33,110 bases of DNA from Flavobacteriaceae bacterium (GCA_024635765.1 JAGXIE010000012.1:1-33110), one strand, 5' to 3'; positions 19,248-27,631 are shown, counted from the stretch's first letter. The notes: generated by a model not told the origin, from the sequence alone. A program made the numbers and translations.

Positions 19248-20291
19248 TTATCGATTAACACCTTGCTGATTTATCCATCTTACATACTCTTGACGGTTGA
19301 CGTTGTGTTGCGATAAAGTTTTGGCAAATTTATGATACCCAAAATTGTTCACGTCAGCTACGAAATAGAAGTAGTCGTGTTTTTCTGGATTCAAGACTGC
19401 GTCAATTGAAGAAATATCTGGCATAGCAATTAAGCCAGGAGGCAAACCAGAAAATTTGTAAGTATTGTAAGGTGAATCGATCACTAAATCTTTGTAAAGC
19501 ACGCGTTTGATCACTTGTTCAAAATCGTTTGTATTTTTCTTTATAGCATAAATAACCGTTGGATCTGCTTGAAGTGGCATCCCTACGTTCAATCTATTCA
19601 AATAAACACCTGCCACTCGAGGACGTTCATCGGCTTTTGCTGTTTCCTTTTGAACTATGGACGCCAACACCATAACTTGATTAGGTGAGAGATTCACAGC
19701 TTGCGCTTTATTCACTCTTGCTTCTGTCCAAAAGCGTTTATACTCTTTCAGCATACGATCTCTAAACTCTTCGGCAGAGGTATTCCAAAAGAATTCATAA
19801 CTATTGGGGATATACATGCCCAAAGCGGTTGAGCTCGTGAAATTATTTTGGCTCAAAAATTCAGGGTCTGTCATAACGTTGACGAGCGATAAACTATCAG
19901 CTTCAATTTGAGAGGAAATTCGACCAGCAAGACTTTCCAGCGTTTCTTGATTATTAAAGGATAATTGCAATGGCAAATTATTGCTGCGTATGGAATTAAT
20001 AATATCGTTGTTGTTCATTCCTTTTTTGATACGATATCGACCAGCTTTGATATTACTAATATATTTTTTTTGTTTTGCGAGCATATCGAAGCTTTCAATG
20101 TCTTTCAACAACGGTTCTAGCTGCTCTCTCACATCAACATAAGTAGCATTAGTTGGAATGTATATATAAGCCTCTTCGTTATTGAATGCGGTATTAGAGT
20201 TAAACATAATCGTGTAGATATTGAAGGCAATAATTCCAGCAATTACTAATCCAATAAGCACAATGGCGATAAGAATTTTTTTTATATACAT
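19248..20291 (-). CDS. mltG: Endolytic murein transglycosylase MltG
   Basis: MltG cuts nascent peptidoglycan strands inside the membrane-proximal layer and is thought to set glycan chain length. The 347-residue protein has one N-terminal membrane helix (KKILIAIVLIGLVIAGIIAF), a LysM-like region (about 40-100) and the YceG catalytic domain. Glu216 in SIVQKETAKADERP is the expected catalytic residue, and GVYLNRL, PLQADPTVIYA and NTYKFSGLPPGLI are family landmarks. It abuts the upstream acetyltransferase gene with no gap and is two bases from the DUF2279 gene. Assignment is secure. Confidence 0.97.
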   Translation of the reverse strand: MYIKKILIAIVLIGLVIAGIIAFNIYTIMFNSNTAFNNEEAYIYIPTNATYVDVREQLEPLLKDIESFDMLAKQKKYISNIKAGRYRIKKGMNNNDIINSIRSNNLPLQLSFNNQETLESLAGRISSQIEADSLSLVNVMTDPEFLSQNNFTSSTALGMYIPNSYEFFWNTSAEEFRDRMLKEYKRFWTEARVNKAQAVNLSPNQVMVLASIVQKETAKADERPRVAGVYLNRLNVGMPLQADPTVIYAIKKNTNDFEQVIKRVLYKDLVIDSPYNTYKFSGLPPGLIAMPDISSIDAVLNPEKHDYFYFVADVNNFGYHKFAKTLSQHNVNRQEYVRWINQQGVNR

Positions 20292-20816
20292 TTAATGATT
20301 GATAAGTTGAAATAAATATTCGTTTTGATAGCTACCATTAATAGCATTCCAGTCTTTTTTGAGACCAATTTTTTCAAACCCTTGGTTAGAGAACAATGAA
20401 ATACTAGCTTTATTGTCTTCTGCTATATTGCAATACAATTGGTGCAAATTTAAATGTTGAAAGCTATATGTAATTAATAATTTCAGGGCTTCCTTTCCTA
20501 CGCCTTTGTTGCGATCTGAAGATTGTTTAACTAAAATACCAACTCCTGCACGACTATTTTTAAAATCGAAATCGAACAAATCAATCATACCGAGCGCTTC
20601 ATTTTCATAATTGGAAATAACCAATCGTAACTGTTTGACCTCAAAAATATCCTTATGGGAATTTTCTAAATATTGCTTTAATATATAACGAGAAAAAGGT
20701 GTTTGTGTATTGCTAACTTGCCAAAAGATCTCATCATTCTCTATTGTATGGATAAACTCAAGGTCCTCTGGCTCCAAAGCTCGTAAATAGATATGTTCTC
20801 CTTTAAGCGTAATCAT
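20292..20816 (-). CDS. GNAT family N-acetyltransferase (RimJ/RimL-like)
   Basis: This is a 174-residue acetyltransferase of the type usually grouped with RimJ/RimL or SpeG. It opens with ITLKGEHIYLRALEPEDLEF, has acetyl-CoA motif A as DRNKGVGKEALKLL (about 101-114) and ends with LFSNQGFEKIGLKKDW. The target amine is unknown. It overlaps dapF by four bases and abuts mltG, so it is expressed with lysine/peptidoglycan precursor genes. A role in modifying an envelope precursor is possible but unproven. Confidence 0.9.
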   Translation of the reverse strand: MITLKGEHIYLRALEPEDLEFIHTIENDEIFWQVSNTQTPFSRYILKQYLENSHKDIFEVKQLRLVISNYENEALGMIDLFDFDFKNSRAGVGILVKQSSDRNKGVGKEALKLLITYSFQHLNLHQLYCNIAEDNKASISLFSNQGFEKIGLKKDWNAINGSYQNEYLFQLINH

Positions 20817-21586
20817 ATCATGCCTTTAAAAACTTGAGCTGCAGGACCAATCAACCATATATTTTTATATCCTTGACCTTTCTTCTCAAATGTGACCTGC
20901 AATTTCCCGCCTTGGGTTTGAAGTGTCACGCTATTCTTTTCAGTTTCACCTATATAATTCATTGCTAATGCAACTGCCGTTACACCAGTACCACAAGACA
21001 GTGTTTCATCCTCAACACCTCGTTCATAGGTGCGCACAAGAAAAGTATCCTCGCTCAATTTTTTTACAAAATTTACATTGCACCCTTCTTTAAAATAAGG
21101 TGCTCCGTAGCGAATACGGCTTCCTTCAGCTTTAATATCGAGAATTTCTAAATCAAATTCGATCTGAACATGATGTGGAGAACCAGTATTCAAAAACTGA
21201 TAATTTTCGTGGTTTTCAATAGTTTTGACATCCTGCATTTGAAGTTTTACCAACTCATTTTCTATTATCGAATGATGGATACCATCAATAGCCTCAAAAG
21301 TCGCTTTATTTTTGATGATCCCTAAAAAGTTAGCAAACGCAGTGATACAGCGTCCTCCATTGCCACACATACTACTTTCATTGCCATCGGCATTATAATA
21401 AACCATCTTGAAATCAGCTTTGTCATGGTTCTCCAATAATATTAAACCATCTGCACCGATGCCAAATCGTCGGTCACATAAATGAGCTATGAGTTTGGTA
21501 TTGTTTTTGTTCAATACCTCCTGACGATTATCAATCATCACAAAATCATTGCCTGCTCCTTGATATTTATAAAATTCAATATTCAT
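20813..21586 (-). CDS. dapF: Diaminopimelate epimerase DapF
   Basis: DapF interconverts LL- and meso-diaminopimelate, supplying the peptidoglycan cross-linking residue and the lysine precursor. The chosen start MNIEFYKYQGAGNDF gives 257 residues; the ORF-track start four codons upstream would lie within the predicted -7 element. The two active-site cysteines are Cys74 (MCGNGGRC) and Cys198 (LSCGTG), both present. It heads a minus-strand unit with a GNAT gene, mltG and a DUF2279 gene, all spaced by two bases or fewer, which ties cell-wall precursor supply to wall remodelling. Confidence 0.97.
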   Translation of the reverse strand: MNIEFYKYQGAGNDFVMIDNRQEVLNKNNTKLIAHLCDRRFGIGADGLILLENHDKADFKMVYYNADGNESSMCGNGGRCITAFANFLGIIKNKATFEAIDGIHHSIIENELVKLQMQDVKTIENHENYQFLNTGSPHHVQIEFDLEILDIKAEGSRIRYGAPYFKEGCNVNFVKKLSEDTFLVRTYERGVEDETLSCGTGVTAVALAMNYIGETEKNSVTLQTQGGKLQVTFEKKGQGYKNIWLIGPAAQVFKGMI

Positions 21587-21595
21587 ACGTAATGG

Positions 21596-21603
21596 CAAAT
21601 ATA
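21596..21603 (-). promoter_or_regulatory. Probable -7 element of the dapF unit
   Basis: The minus strand reads TATATTTG, a perfect TAnnTTTG, only ten bases before the dapF ATG. The transcript would then have a leader of just a few bases. No good -33 TTG is seen at the usual distance. Confidence 0.4.
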
Positions 21604-21630
21604 AGAATAATCAATTGCTTTTTTCAGGTT

Positions 21631-21669
21631 GTTAAATGAGCGTTAAAGTAGACGTTAAAAATCGTTAAA
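21631..21669 (+). promoter_or_regulatory. Four phased GTTAAA repeats upstream of htrA
   Basis: GTTAAA occurs at 21631, 21642, 21654 and 21664, spaced 11, 12 and 10 bases, or about one helical turn each. Such spacing is typical of direct-repeat sites bound by OmpR/PhoB-type response regulators. They lie 75-113 bases before the htrA start. Confidence 0.55.
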
Positions 21670-21671
21670 CC

Positions 21672-21686
21672 TGAATTGTCAATTCA
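21672..21686. promoter_or_regulatory. Palindrome in the htrA upstream region
   Basis: TGAATTGTCAATTCA is a perfect 15-base palindrome around a central T, directly after the GTTAAA repeats. It is a plausible operator half-site pair. Confidence 0.4.
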
Positions 21687-21743
21687 ATAAATAATTAATT
21701 TTAATCGTTAAGTATAAACATAATTATCAAAAATAAAATTCAT

Positions 21744-23150
21744 ATGAAAAAGATTTTAACCTTACTATTCGTTTCAGTTTTGGGTGGAATCATGACCCTT
21801 TCTGCCTACAAACTTTTTATAGAAAAAGATGCTAAATTTTTTGTTTCAAACGCTGATTCAAAACCGTCGTTTATAACCACAAATAGCACATCATCTAATC
21901 TGCTTTATAATAACGCAAATGCTCCGGATTTTACGATAGCAGCTGAAAACGCAGTACATGCTGTGGTTCACGTTAAAAATACAACGGTAAACCAAGGCGG
22001 TCCAGTAACCTTGCAGGATTTGTTTTATGGCAGAAGTCAACCTAGAACACAAATTGGTACAGGAAGTGGTGTTATTATTTCACCAGATGGATATATCATT
22101 ACGAATAATCATGTTATAAAAAGTGCCCGTGACATTTCAATTACGCTAAATAATAATAAAATCTATTCGGCCAAACTAATAGGGACTGATGAAAAAACAG
22201 ATATTGCTCTTCTAAAAATAGATGCAGATGAGGATCTACCATATACTACTTTTGGAGATTCTGACCAAGCCAAAGTTGGTGAATGGGTCTTGGCGGTGGG
22301 AAACCCCTTTAACCTGACTTCTACGGTAACAGCAGGAATTATCAGTGCCAAGTCTAGAGATTTATCAGGCGTCAATGCACAGTCATTCATTCAAACGGAT
22401 GCCGCGGTAAACCCCGGAAATTCTGGAGGAGCACTAGTGAATATCAATGGTGATTTAATAGGAATCAATACAGCTATCACAAGTCAAACTGGATCATATA
22501 TTGGTTATTCGTTTGCAGTACCTAGTAATATTGCTCGCAAAGTTGTTGAGGATATTATGGAATTCGGAGATGTCCAAACCGGAATTTTAGGTGTTAACAT
22601 ACTTAATAAAAATTCGGAATATGCCGTTGAAAACGGTCTGAATGAAATAAATGGTGTTTATGTCAGTGATATTGAAGAAAATTCAGGTGCAGCTAAAGCT
22701 GGCATTCAAAATGGTGATATCATCAAAAAAGTTGACAACATCAAAATATCAAAATTTTCTGATTTGAGTGGTTATCTGAACACAAAACGACCTAATGATG
22801 TGGTTAATGTAACTATCAAACGTAATGGAAAAGAAAGAACCATTCCTGTAACCTTGTCAAAAAGCGAAATTATGACTGTGGAATATCTCGATATGCAACT
22901 CAAGAATATTCCAAAACAGGCCAAAGAAAAATACAATATCGATAATGGCGTGTTGGTCGTAAAGAATGAAAATTATGCACTTTATAAAAATGCAGGAATT
23001 AATCAAGGATATGTAATTACCGAAATAAATGGAGAGACAGTCAATTCTGTAGATGATATAATCAAATTGCAACAAAAATTTGGTGACAAAATCACCAAAA
23101 TAAGTGTCATCAATACAAAAGGACAAAAAGAAAGTTTTATCTTCAGATAA
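21744..23150 (+). CDS. HtrA/DegP-type periplasmic serine protease
   Basis: This 468-residue envelope protease and chaperone degrades misfolded exported proteins. An N-terminal membrane/signal segment (KKILTLLFVSVLGGIMTLSA) is followed by a trypsin-like domain with the complete triad His123 (NNHVI), Asp153 (TDIALLKI) and Ser227 (GNSGGA). One clear PDZ domain follows (about 280-370, NGVYVSDIEENSGAAKAGI), and a second, more divergent one ends the protein. The upstream region has repeated GTTAAA motifs that could bind a stress regulator. A terminator follows, so it is probably a single-gene unit. DegP versus DegQ type cannot be told apart by eye. Confidence 0.96.
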   Translation: MKKILTLLFVSVLGGIMTLSAYKLFIEKDAKFFVSNADSKPSFITTNSTSSNLLYNNANAPDFTIAAENAVHAVVHVKNTTVNQGGPVTLQDLFYGRSQPRTQIGTGSGVIISPDGYIITNNHVIKSARDISITLNNNKIYSAKLIGTDEKTDIALLKIDADEDLPYTTFGDSDQAKVGEWVLAVGNPFNLTSTVTAGIISAKSRDLSGVNAQSFIQTDAAVNPGNSGGALVNINGDLIGINTAITSQTGSYIGYSFAVPSNIARKVVEDIMEFGDVQTGILGVNILNKNSEYAVENGLNEINGVYVSDIEENSGAAKAGIQNGDIIKKVDNIKISKFSDLSGYLNTKRPNDVVNVTIKRNGKERTIPVTLSKSEIMTVEYLDMQLKNIPKQAKEKYNIDNGVLVVKNENYALYKNAGINQGYVITEINGETVNSVDDIIKLQQKFGDKITKISVINTKGQKESFIFR

Positions 23151-23172
23151 AATCAATCAAAAATAATTAGTT

Positions 23173-23209
23173 AAGCCCTATGAGACTAAAAATCTTGAAG
23201 GGTTTTTTA
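23173..23209 (+). terminator. Intrinsic terminator after htrA
   Basis: AAGCCCT at 23173-23179 pairs with AGGGTTT at 23199-23205 (one G-U pair), followed by a T-run. It lies 22 bases after the htrA stop. Confidence 0.65.
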
Positions 23210-23245
23210 TTTTCAAAAAACCTTACGAAAACGTTTGAATTATAG

Positions 23246-23253
23246 TATTTTTG
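23246..23253 (+). promoter_or_regulatory. Probable -7 element of the GAPDH gene
   Basis: TATTTTTG matches TAnnTTTG exactly, 38 bases before the ATG. The -33 position carries TTA rather than TTG at a 20-base spacing. Confidence 0.45.
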
Positions 23254-23291
23254 CAAAAAATTTAAAAACAACACATTAAACCTAAACAACT

Positions 23292-24740
23292 ATGAGTTTG
23301 AACGGAACTTATGAAAATGAATTGGCTTTTCAAGCCGATCGAAGACGCGCTACAGTTGAATTTATCAAGATTGTAAGTGATCTTTGGTATGACAAATCAA
23401 TTGAGCTGGTCATATTTAGAAACCAACTAATTGATAAAAACGTCAGCGAAATTCTCAACTTACACGAATATGCAGGCGCATTTGTGGGTAAACCAATTTC
23501 GATTTTCGATTCAGTAGAAATTGCACAAGCCATTAAGCAATTGGATATTCCACCGGCCAAATTAGACATAGGCAAATTAACTTACGAATACCATCTAGAA
23601 GATCAAAAATATGGTAATGCGATGGCCTTCGTGTCGGACAAACTCAAAGGTGCCAGTAAGTATGAAAGCATCAAACCTAAAGATGTCATATTATATGGAT
23701 TTGGTAGAATAGGACGTTTAGTTGCAAGGGAATTAATGACCAAGACAGGAAAAGGAAGCCAGATGCGATTAAGAGCAATCGTTACCCGTGGCAAAATTGA
23801 CCAATCAGCATTGGACAAAAGAGCCTCGCTATTGCGAAATGATTCTGTACATGGAGATTTTTCGGGAACCGTTATAACAGATTTAAAGAATAGTGCTTTA
23901 ATAATTAATGGAACTACTGTCAATATCATTTCAGCAAATAATCCGGAGGATATTGATTATACTAAATATGGTATTAAAGATGCGCTAGTAATTGATAACA
24001 CCGGAGTTTTTAGAGATAAAGAAGCTTTAACGAGACATCTGTCTTCAAAAGGTGTTGATAAGGTATTGTTAACAGCTCCAGGAAAAGGCGTACCAAACAT
24101 AGTTCACGGTGTAAATCATTTAGAATATGACCCAGACAAAGTGCATGTTTTTTCTGCCGCTTCTTGCACAACCAATGCCATTACGCCTGTTTTGAAAGCT
24201 GTTGAAGATACATTAGGTGTAAAACATGGTCATATAGAAACAATTCATGCTTATACCAACGATCAAAATTTGGTCGATAATTATCATGATAAATATCGCC
24301 GCGGAAGAGCTGCCGGATTGAATATGGTCATTACCGAAACTGGAGCAGGCAGTGCAGTCACCAAGGCACTACCTTCCATGTATGGAAAATTGACTTCAAA
24401 CGCAATTAGAGTTCCTGTTCCAAATGGTTCACTCGCCATCCTGAATTTAGAGTTGGAGAAAGAAACAACACTCGAAGGTATCAATGGTATTTTGAAAAAA
24501 TACGCTCTTGAAGGTCATTTAGTGGAGCAAATTAAATATGAGATGAGCGACGAATTAGTTTCAAGTGATATCGTCGGCGTCTCTGCTCCTGCAATTTATG
24601 ATAGCAAAGCTACAATTGTAAGAGCCGATGGAAAAAATGCAATCCTTTACATTTGGTATGATAATGAATATGGTTACAGTCATCAAGTTATCAGATTAGC
24701 AAAATATATTTCAAAAGTAAGACGTTATACTTACTATTAA
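23292..24740 (+). CDS. Glyceraldehyde-3-phosphate dehydrogenase with N-terminal extension
   Basis: This enzyme interconverts glyceraldehyde-3-phosphate and 1,3-bisphosphoglycerate. Its 482 residues exceed classic GAPDH (about 335) by an N-terminal extension of roughly 130 residues with no motif I recognise. The Rossmann fold begins at GFGRIGR (136-142), and the catalytic cysteine is Cys292 in SAASCTTNAITP, with its partner His in ETIHAYTNDQ. Where NAD-specific enzymes carry an Asp after the second strand (NDP), this one reads AIVTRGK, so NADP use or dual specificity is likely, consistent with a gluconeogenic form. This long type occurs in other Bacteroidota. It is flanked by terminators on both sides and so is monocistronic. 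Confidence 0.94.
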   Translation: MSLNGTYENELAFQADRRRATVEFIKIVSDLWYDKSIELVIFRNQLIDKNVSEILNLHEYAGAFVGKPISIFDSVEIAQAIKQLDIPPAKLDIGKLTYEYHLEDQKYGNAMAFVSDKLKGASKYESIKPKDVILYGFGRIGRLVARELMTKTGKGSQMRLRAIVTRGKIDQSALDKRASLLRNDSVHGDFSGTVITDLKNSALIINGTTVNIISANNPEDIDYTKYGIKDALVIDNTGVFRDKEALTRHLSSKGVDKVLLTAPGKGVPNIVHGVNHLEYDPDKVHVFSAASCTTNAITPVLKAVEDTLGVKHGHIETIHAYTNDQNLVDNYHDKYRRGRAAGLNMVITETGAGSAVTKALPSMYGKLTSNAIRVPVPNGSLAILNLELEKETTLEGINGILKKYALEGHLVEQIKYEMSDELVSSDIVGVSAPAIYDSKATIVRADGKNAILYIWYDNEYGYSHQVIRLAKYISKVRRYTYY

Positions 24741-24764
24741 AAGAAGTTAAAATCAAAAAAAAAT

Positions 24765-24800
24765 TAAAATCTTGCTCTCCCTGAGCAGGATTTTTTTTTT
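24765..24800 (+). terminator. Intrinsic terminator after GAPDH
   Basis: ATCTTGCTC pairs with GAGCAGGAT around a TCCCT loop, followed by a run of at least ten T residues. This is a textbook strong terminator. Confidence 0.9.
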
Positions 24801-24823
24801 TGAAATCAAAGCAACCTTTTTGA

Positions 24824-24856
24824 CTTTATTGCATCTACTAGTTAACGTCAATAAAG
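24824..24856. promoter_or_regulatory. Inverted repeat before the lipoprotein pair
   Basis: CTTTATTG (24824-24831) is perfectly complementary to CAATAAAG (24849-24856), with TTGAC and GTCAA as overlapping outer words. It lies 29 bases before the first lipoprotein gene and may be an operator. Confidence 0.4.
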
Positions 24857-24884
24857 TGTTCACTAACTAATCAAATTAGAGTCT

Positions 24885-25400
24885 ATGAAAAAAGTCAAAT
24901 TATTAGTGCTGCTCATAACAGCTGCGGCATTACAAAGTTGTTGGTGGACCAACCAAGCCGATGATATAGCCATCAGTCAACCGCAGCCATCGGATTATAG
25001 CCCAGTGATTGTTGCACGTTTGGATTTAGAGACTTCCACTGAATTTGAAAGTCCTCAACCAATTATTAATTCTGGAAAAATATATGTGATAGATGAATTT
25101 CTATTTGTCAACGAAAAGAATTTAGGTTTTCATGTGTTTGATAATAGCAATCCCGAAAGTCCTGTTAATATTGGGTTTCTAAAAGTTTTAGGATCATCGG
25201 ACCTTGCAATTAAGGATGATGTTATCTATATAAATAATGCTGTGGACTTAATAGCCATCCAACCGAATTTTTCAACAGCAACCATTGAAATTACAAAGCG
25301 AATTCCGAATACGTTTCCGCAAATGTTTTCTCCTGACGGATTTCAATTTTACAATTTACAGGAAGATGAAATCATTGTTAATTGGACTTTAAACGATTAA
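24885..25400 (+). CDS. Small lipoprotein, LVIVD-like
   Basis: This 171-residue product starts with a lipoprotein signal (LITAAALQSC, acylated Cys19) and is then soluble and acidic. One unit, NLGFHVFDNSNPESPVNIGF, matches the LVIVD repeat pattern (strand, then 'D.SNP..P..'), a small beta-propeller-type element found in surface proteins. It is too short to form a complete propeller alone. The next gene, four bases on, encodes a larger LVIVD-type lipoprotein, so the two products are probably made together and could interact. No function is known. Confidence 0.82.
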   Translation: MKKVKLLVLLITAAALQSCWWTNQADDIAISQPQPSDYSPVIVARLDLETSTEFESPQPIINSGKIYVIDEFLFVNEKNLGFHVFDNSNPESPVNIGFLKVLGSSDLAIKDDVIYINNAVDLIAIQPNFSTATIEITKRIPNTFPQMFSPDGFQFYNLQEDEIIVNWTLND

Positions 25401-25404
25401 AATC

Positions 25405-26142
25405 ATGAAAAAATACATACTAGTACTTATTCTCATTTCCGTATTATTCAGTTGCAGTTCAGATAGTTCAAATTCAAATAGCGCGTTTAGTGAGGCGGGA
25501 CAAGGTGGATCATTAGCGAGATTTGTGTTAAAAGACAATTATCTTTACACTGTCGACATTTATGGATTGAATGTTTTTAATGTATCCAATCCTACCTTAC
25601 CAGTTCAAGTAAACAATGTTCCGATCAGTTTCAATATTGAAACCATCTTTAATTTGAAGGATAAGCTATACATTGGTTCACAAAACGGAATGTATATATA
25701 TGACATCTCCACTCCCGAAAACCCAACTTACGTTTCGGACGTAAGACACTTTACGGCCTGTGACCCAGTTGTTGCAAACCTAACGCACGCTTTCGTGACT
25801 TTGCATGCTGACATTGGCTGTGGCACAACAATTAATGTTCTTGAGACATATGATATTACTGATATCACTAACCCTGTTCTAGTTTCTACAAGAAATTTAA
25901 CAAAACCAATTGGGATGGGACTTTACCAGAATTATTTGGTCGTGTGTGATGATGAAGTGAAAATATTTGATATCTCCAATCCTGAAAATTCGGTTTTAGT
26001 TCATGCAATTAATAAAAATGCCTTCGATGTCATTATTTATGACAACTTAATGGTGCTGATTGGTGAAACAGGACTGTATCAATTTCTTTTAGATGATGAG
26101 AATATTCAGAACATATCAGAATTAAGCACAATAGACATCTAA
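25405..26142 (+). CDS. LVIVD-repeat lipoprotein
   Basis: This is a 245-residue lipoprotein (signal ISVLFSC, acylated Cys17, then a Ser/Asn-rich tether). Repeats of about 40 residues follow the LVIVD pattern: GLNVFNVSNPTLPVQV, GMYIYDISTPENPTYV, TYDITDITNPVLVS and VKIFDISNPENSVLV. Such repeats form beta-propeller-like folds on the cell surface; the molecular role is unknown. Four bases separate it from the preceding lipoprotein gene, and a strong hairpin terminator follows, defining a two-gene operon. Confidence 0.87.
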   Translation: MKKYILVLILISVLFSCSSDSSNSNSAFSEAGQGGSLARFVLKDNYLYTVDIYGLNVFNVSNPTLPVQVNNVPISFNIETIFNLKDKLYIGSQNGMYIYDISTPENPTYVSDVRHFTACDPVVANLTHAFVTLHADIGCGTTINVLETYDITDITNPVLVSTRNLTKPIGMGLYQNYLVVCDDEVKIFDISNPENSVLVHAINKNAFDVIIYDNLMVLIGETGLYQFLLDDENIQNISELSTIDI

Positions 26143-26164
26143 AATATAATGTTCTTCGTATATA

Positions 26165-26198
26165 AAATAGCCTTACATATGTGAGGCTATTTATTTAA
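26165..26198 (+). terminator. Intrinsic terminator after the lipoprotein pair
   Basis: AAATAGCCTTACA and TGTGAGGCTATTT form a nearly perfect stem (one T-G pair) around TA at its centre, followed by TATTT. It would work in both directions. Confidence 0.75.
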
Positions 26199-26264
26199 AT
26201 TGAAACAAATAATAATTTTAATTCTTATCTTGTTCAAAATTAACCACGTCTAAAAAAAAATTAA

Positions 26265-26885
26265 ATGCATTCTATTAAAACTTTAACTGTTACCTTATTT
26301 TTTTTGTTGTTCATTTTCAACGTTAGCGCCCAGGATTCTTCTAGTGAAACAGACAATGACAAGCTTTCATTGACTGAAGGAACCATTGACAATCAGTTTG
26401 AATACGTCATACAAAAATCTTATAGTTACCAAGAGTTCAAAAATGTAAAAAAATCTTGGCTGTATGAGTTAAAAGCGCATACACTTGATTCATTAAAAGC
26501 TGTACAAAATGATTTGAGTAATACTCAAAAATCAGTTGATAGTTTGGTTCAGGAGATTGCTGTGCTTAAAACCAACTTGTCCAATACAAAAACTCAATTG
26601 GAACAAACGAAGAAAGAAAAAGATAATATGTCCTTATTTGGTATGCAAATGAGCAAGTCTAATTATAGTCTAATTATGTGGAGTATCATTGGAGTATTGT
26701 TTGTGTTATTACTTTTGTTTATCTATAAATTTAGAAATAGTAATGCCGTTACGACACAGTCTAAAAAGGCATTGTCAGATATTGAAGAAGAATTTGAGGA
26801 ACACCGACGAACGGCACTCGAACGTGAACAAATCGTTAGGCGCCAACTTCAAGACGAACTTAACAAGCAAAAAAAGACAAAATAA
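26265..26885 (+). CDS. Coiled-coil membrane protein of unknown function upstream of trmD
   Basis: This is a 206-residue protein with a signal peptide (FLLFIFNVSAQ), an extracytoplasmic region with a heptad coiled coil (about 75-120, 'LSNTQKSVDSLVQEIAVLKTNL'), one membrane helix (LIMWSIIGVLFVLLLLFIYKF, about 134-154) and a second charged helical tail. Flavobacterial databases sometimes name such genes 'tRNA (guanine-N1)-methyltransferase' because trmD follows, but it has no SPOUT fold or SAM motif, so that name should be ignored. A strong terminator separates it from trmD, so it is not obligatorily in that operon. Function unknown. Confidence 0.85.
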   Translation: MHSIKTLTVTLFFLLFIFNVSAQDSSSETDNDKLSLTEGTIDNQFEYVIQKSYSYQEFKNVKKSWLYELKAHTLDSLKAVQNDLSNTQKSVDSLVQEIAVLKTNLSNTKTQLEQTKKEKDNMSLFGMQMSKSNYSLIMWSIIGVLFVLLLLFIYKFRNSNAVTTQSKKALSDIEEEFEEHRRTALEREQIVRRQLQDELNKQKKTK

Positions 26886-26891
26886 TAAATC

Positions 26892-26924
26892 AAAAATCTG
26901 CAAACAACTAGCAGATTTTTTTTT
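26892..26924 (+). terminator. Intrinsic terminator before trmD
   Basis: AAAAATCTGC pairs perfectly with GCAGATTTTT around AAACAACTA, followed by four more T residues. It isolates the coiled-coil gene from trmD. Confidence 0.9.
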
Positions 26925-26953
26925 CGCATCTTTGCAATTCATAACAGTTAACA

Positions 26954-27631
26954 ATGCGAATTGATATCATCACAGTATTACCAGAACTTTTAAAAAGCCC
27001 TTTTGAAGCATCCATTTTAAAGCGAGCAATTGAAGCCAATCTAGTTAGTGTTCATTTTCATAATTTGAGGGATTATGCTTCTGACAGATATAAATCAGTT
27101 GATGACACACAATTTGGCGGTGGCGCAGGAATGGTCATGATGGTCGAACCCATTGATAAATGCATCTCGCAATTGCAAGCAGAGCGCAATTATGACGAAA
27201 TCATCTATATGACTCCAGATGGTGAAACATTAAAACAAAGCATTGCCAATCAGCTTTCATTAAAGGAAAATATCATCATTCTATGTGGACATTATAAAGG
27301 TGTGGATCAACGAGTTCGCGATATGTTCGTCACTCGTGAAATCTCTATTGGTGATTATGTTCTTTCCGGTGGAGAACTCGGAGCTGCCGTACTTTGTGAT
27401 GCTATTATAAGATTGATTCCTGGTGTATTAGGTAATGAGACCTCTGCTCTTACGGATTCGTTTCAAGATAATTTATTGGCTCCACCTATTTACACAAAAC
27501 CGAGAGAATACAAAGGCTTAAAAGTTCCTGAAGTCTTATTCAGCGGCAACTTTCCAAAAATTGAAAAATGGCGTGAAGAACAGGCCTATCAAAGAACAAA
27601 AGACCGAAGGCCTGATTTACTTGATGATTAA
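26954..27631 (+). CDS. trmD: tRNA (guanine-N1-)-methyltransferase TrmD
   Basis: TrmD makes m1G37 next to the anticodon, preventing +1 frameshifting. The 225-residue SPOUT enzyme shows all landmarks: [13 protein letters not shown] at the start, the [19 protein letters not shown] segment, the trefoil-knot SAM site ([27 protein letters not shown]) and the C-terminal region with [14 protein letters not shown] and DRRPDLL. It precedes rplS as in many bacteria. A CATCTTTG at 26927-26934 resembles a -7 element, so it may have its own promoter. The 212-base gap to rplS contains a second promoter. Confidence 0.98.
   Translation: MRIDIITVLPELLKSPFEASILKRAIEANLVSVHFHNLRDYASDRYKSVDDTQFGGGAGMVMMVEPIDKCISQLQAERNYDEIIYMTPDGETLKQSIANQLSLKENIIILCGHYKGVDQRVRDMFVTREISIGDYVLSGGELGAAVLCDAIIRLIPGVLGNETSALTDSFQDNLLAPPIYTKPREYKGLKVPEVLFSGNFPKIEKWREEQAYQRTKDRRPDLLDD

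Noticed and set aside
22857-23156. 99-aa hydrophobic minus-strand ORF
   Set aside because: It is the reverse frame of the htrA C-terminus in AT-rich DNA, with no supporting signals.
26689-26964. 91-aa plus-strand ORF across the trmD terminator
   Set aside because: It overlaps the coiled-coil gene in another frame and runs through a strong terminator.
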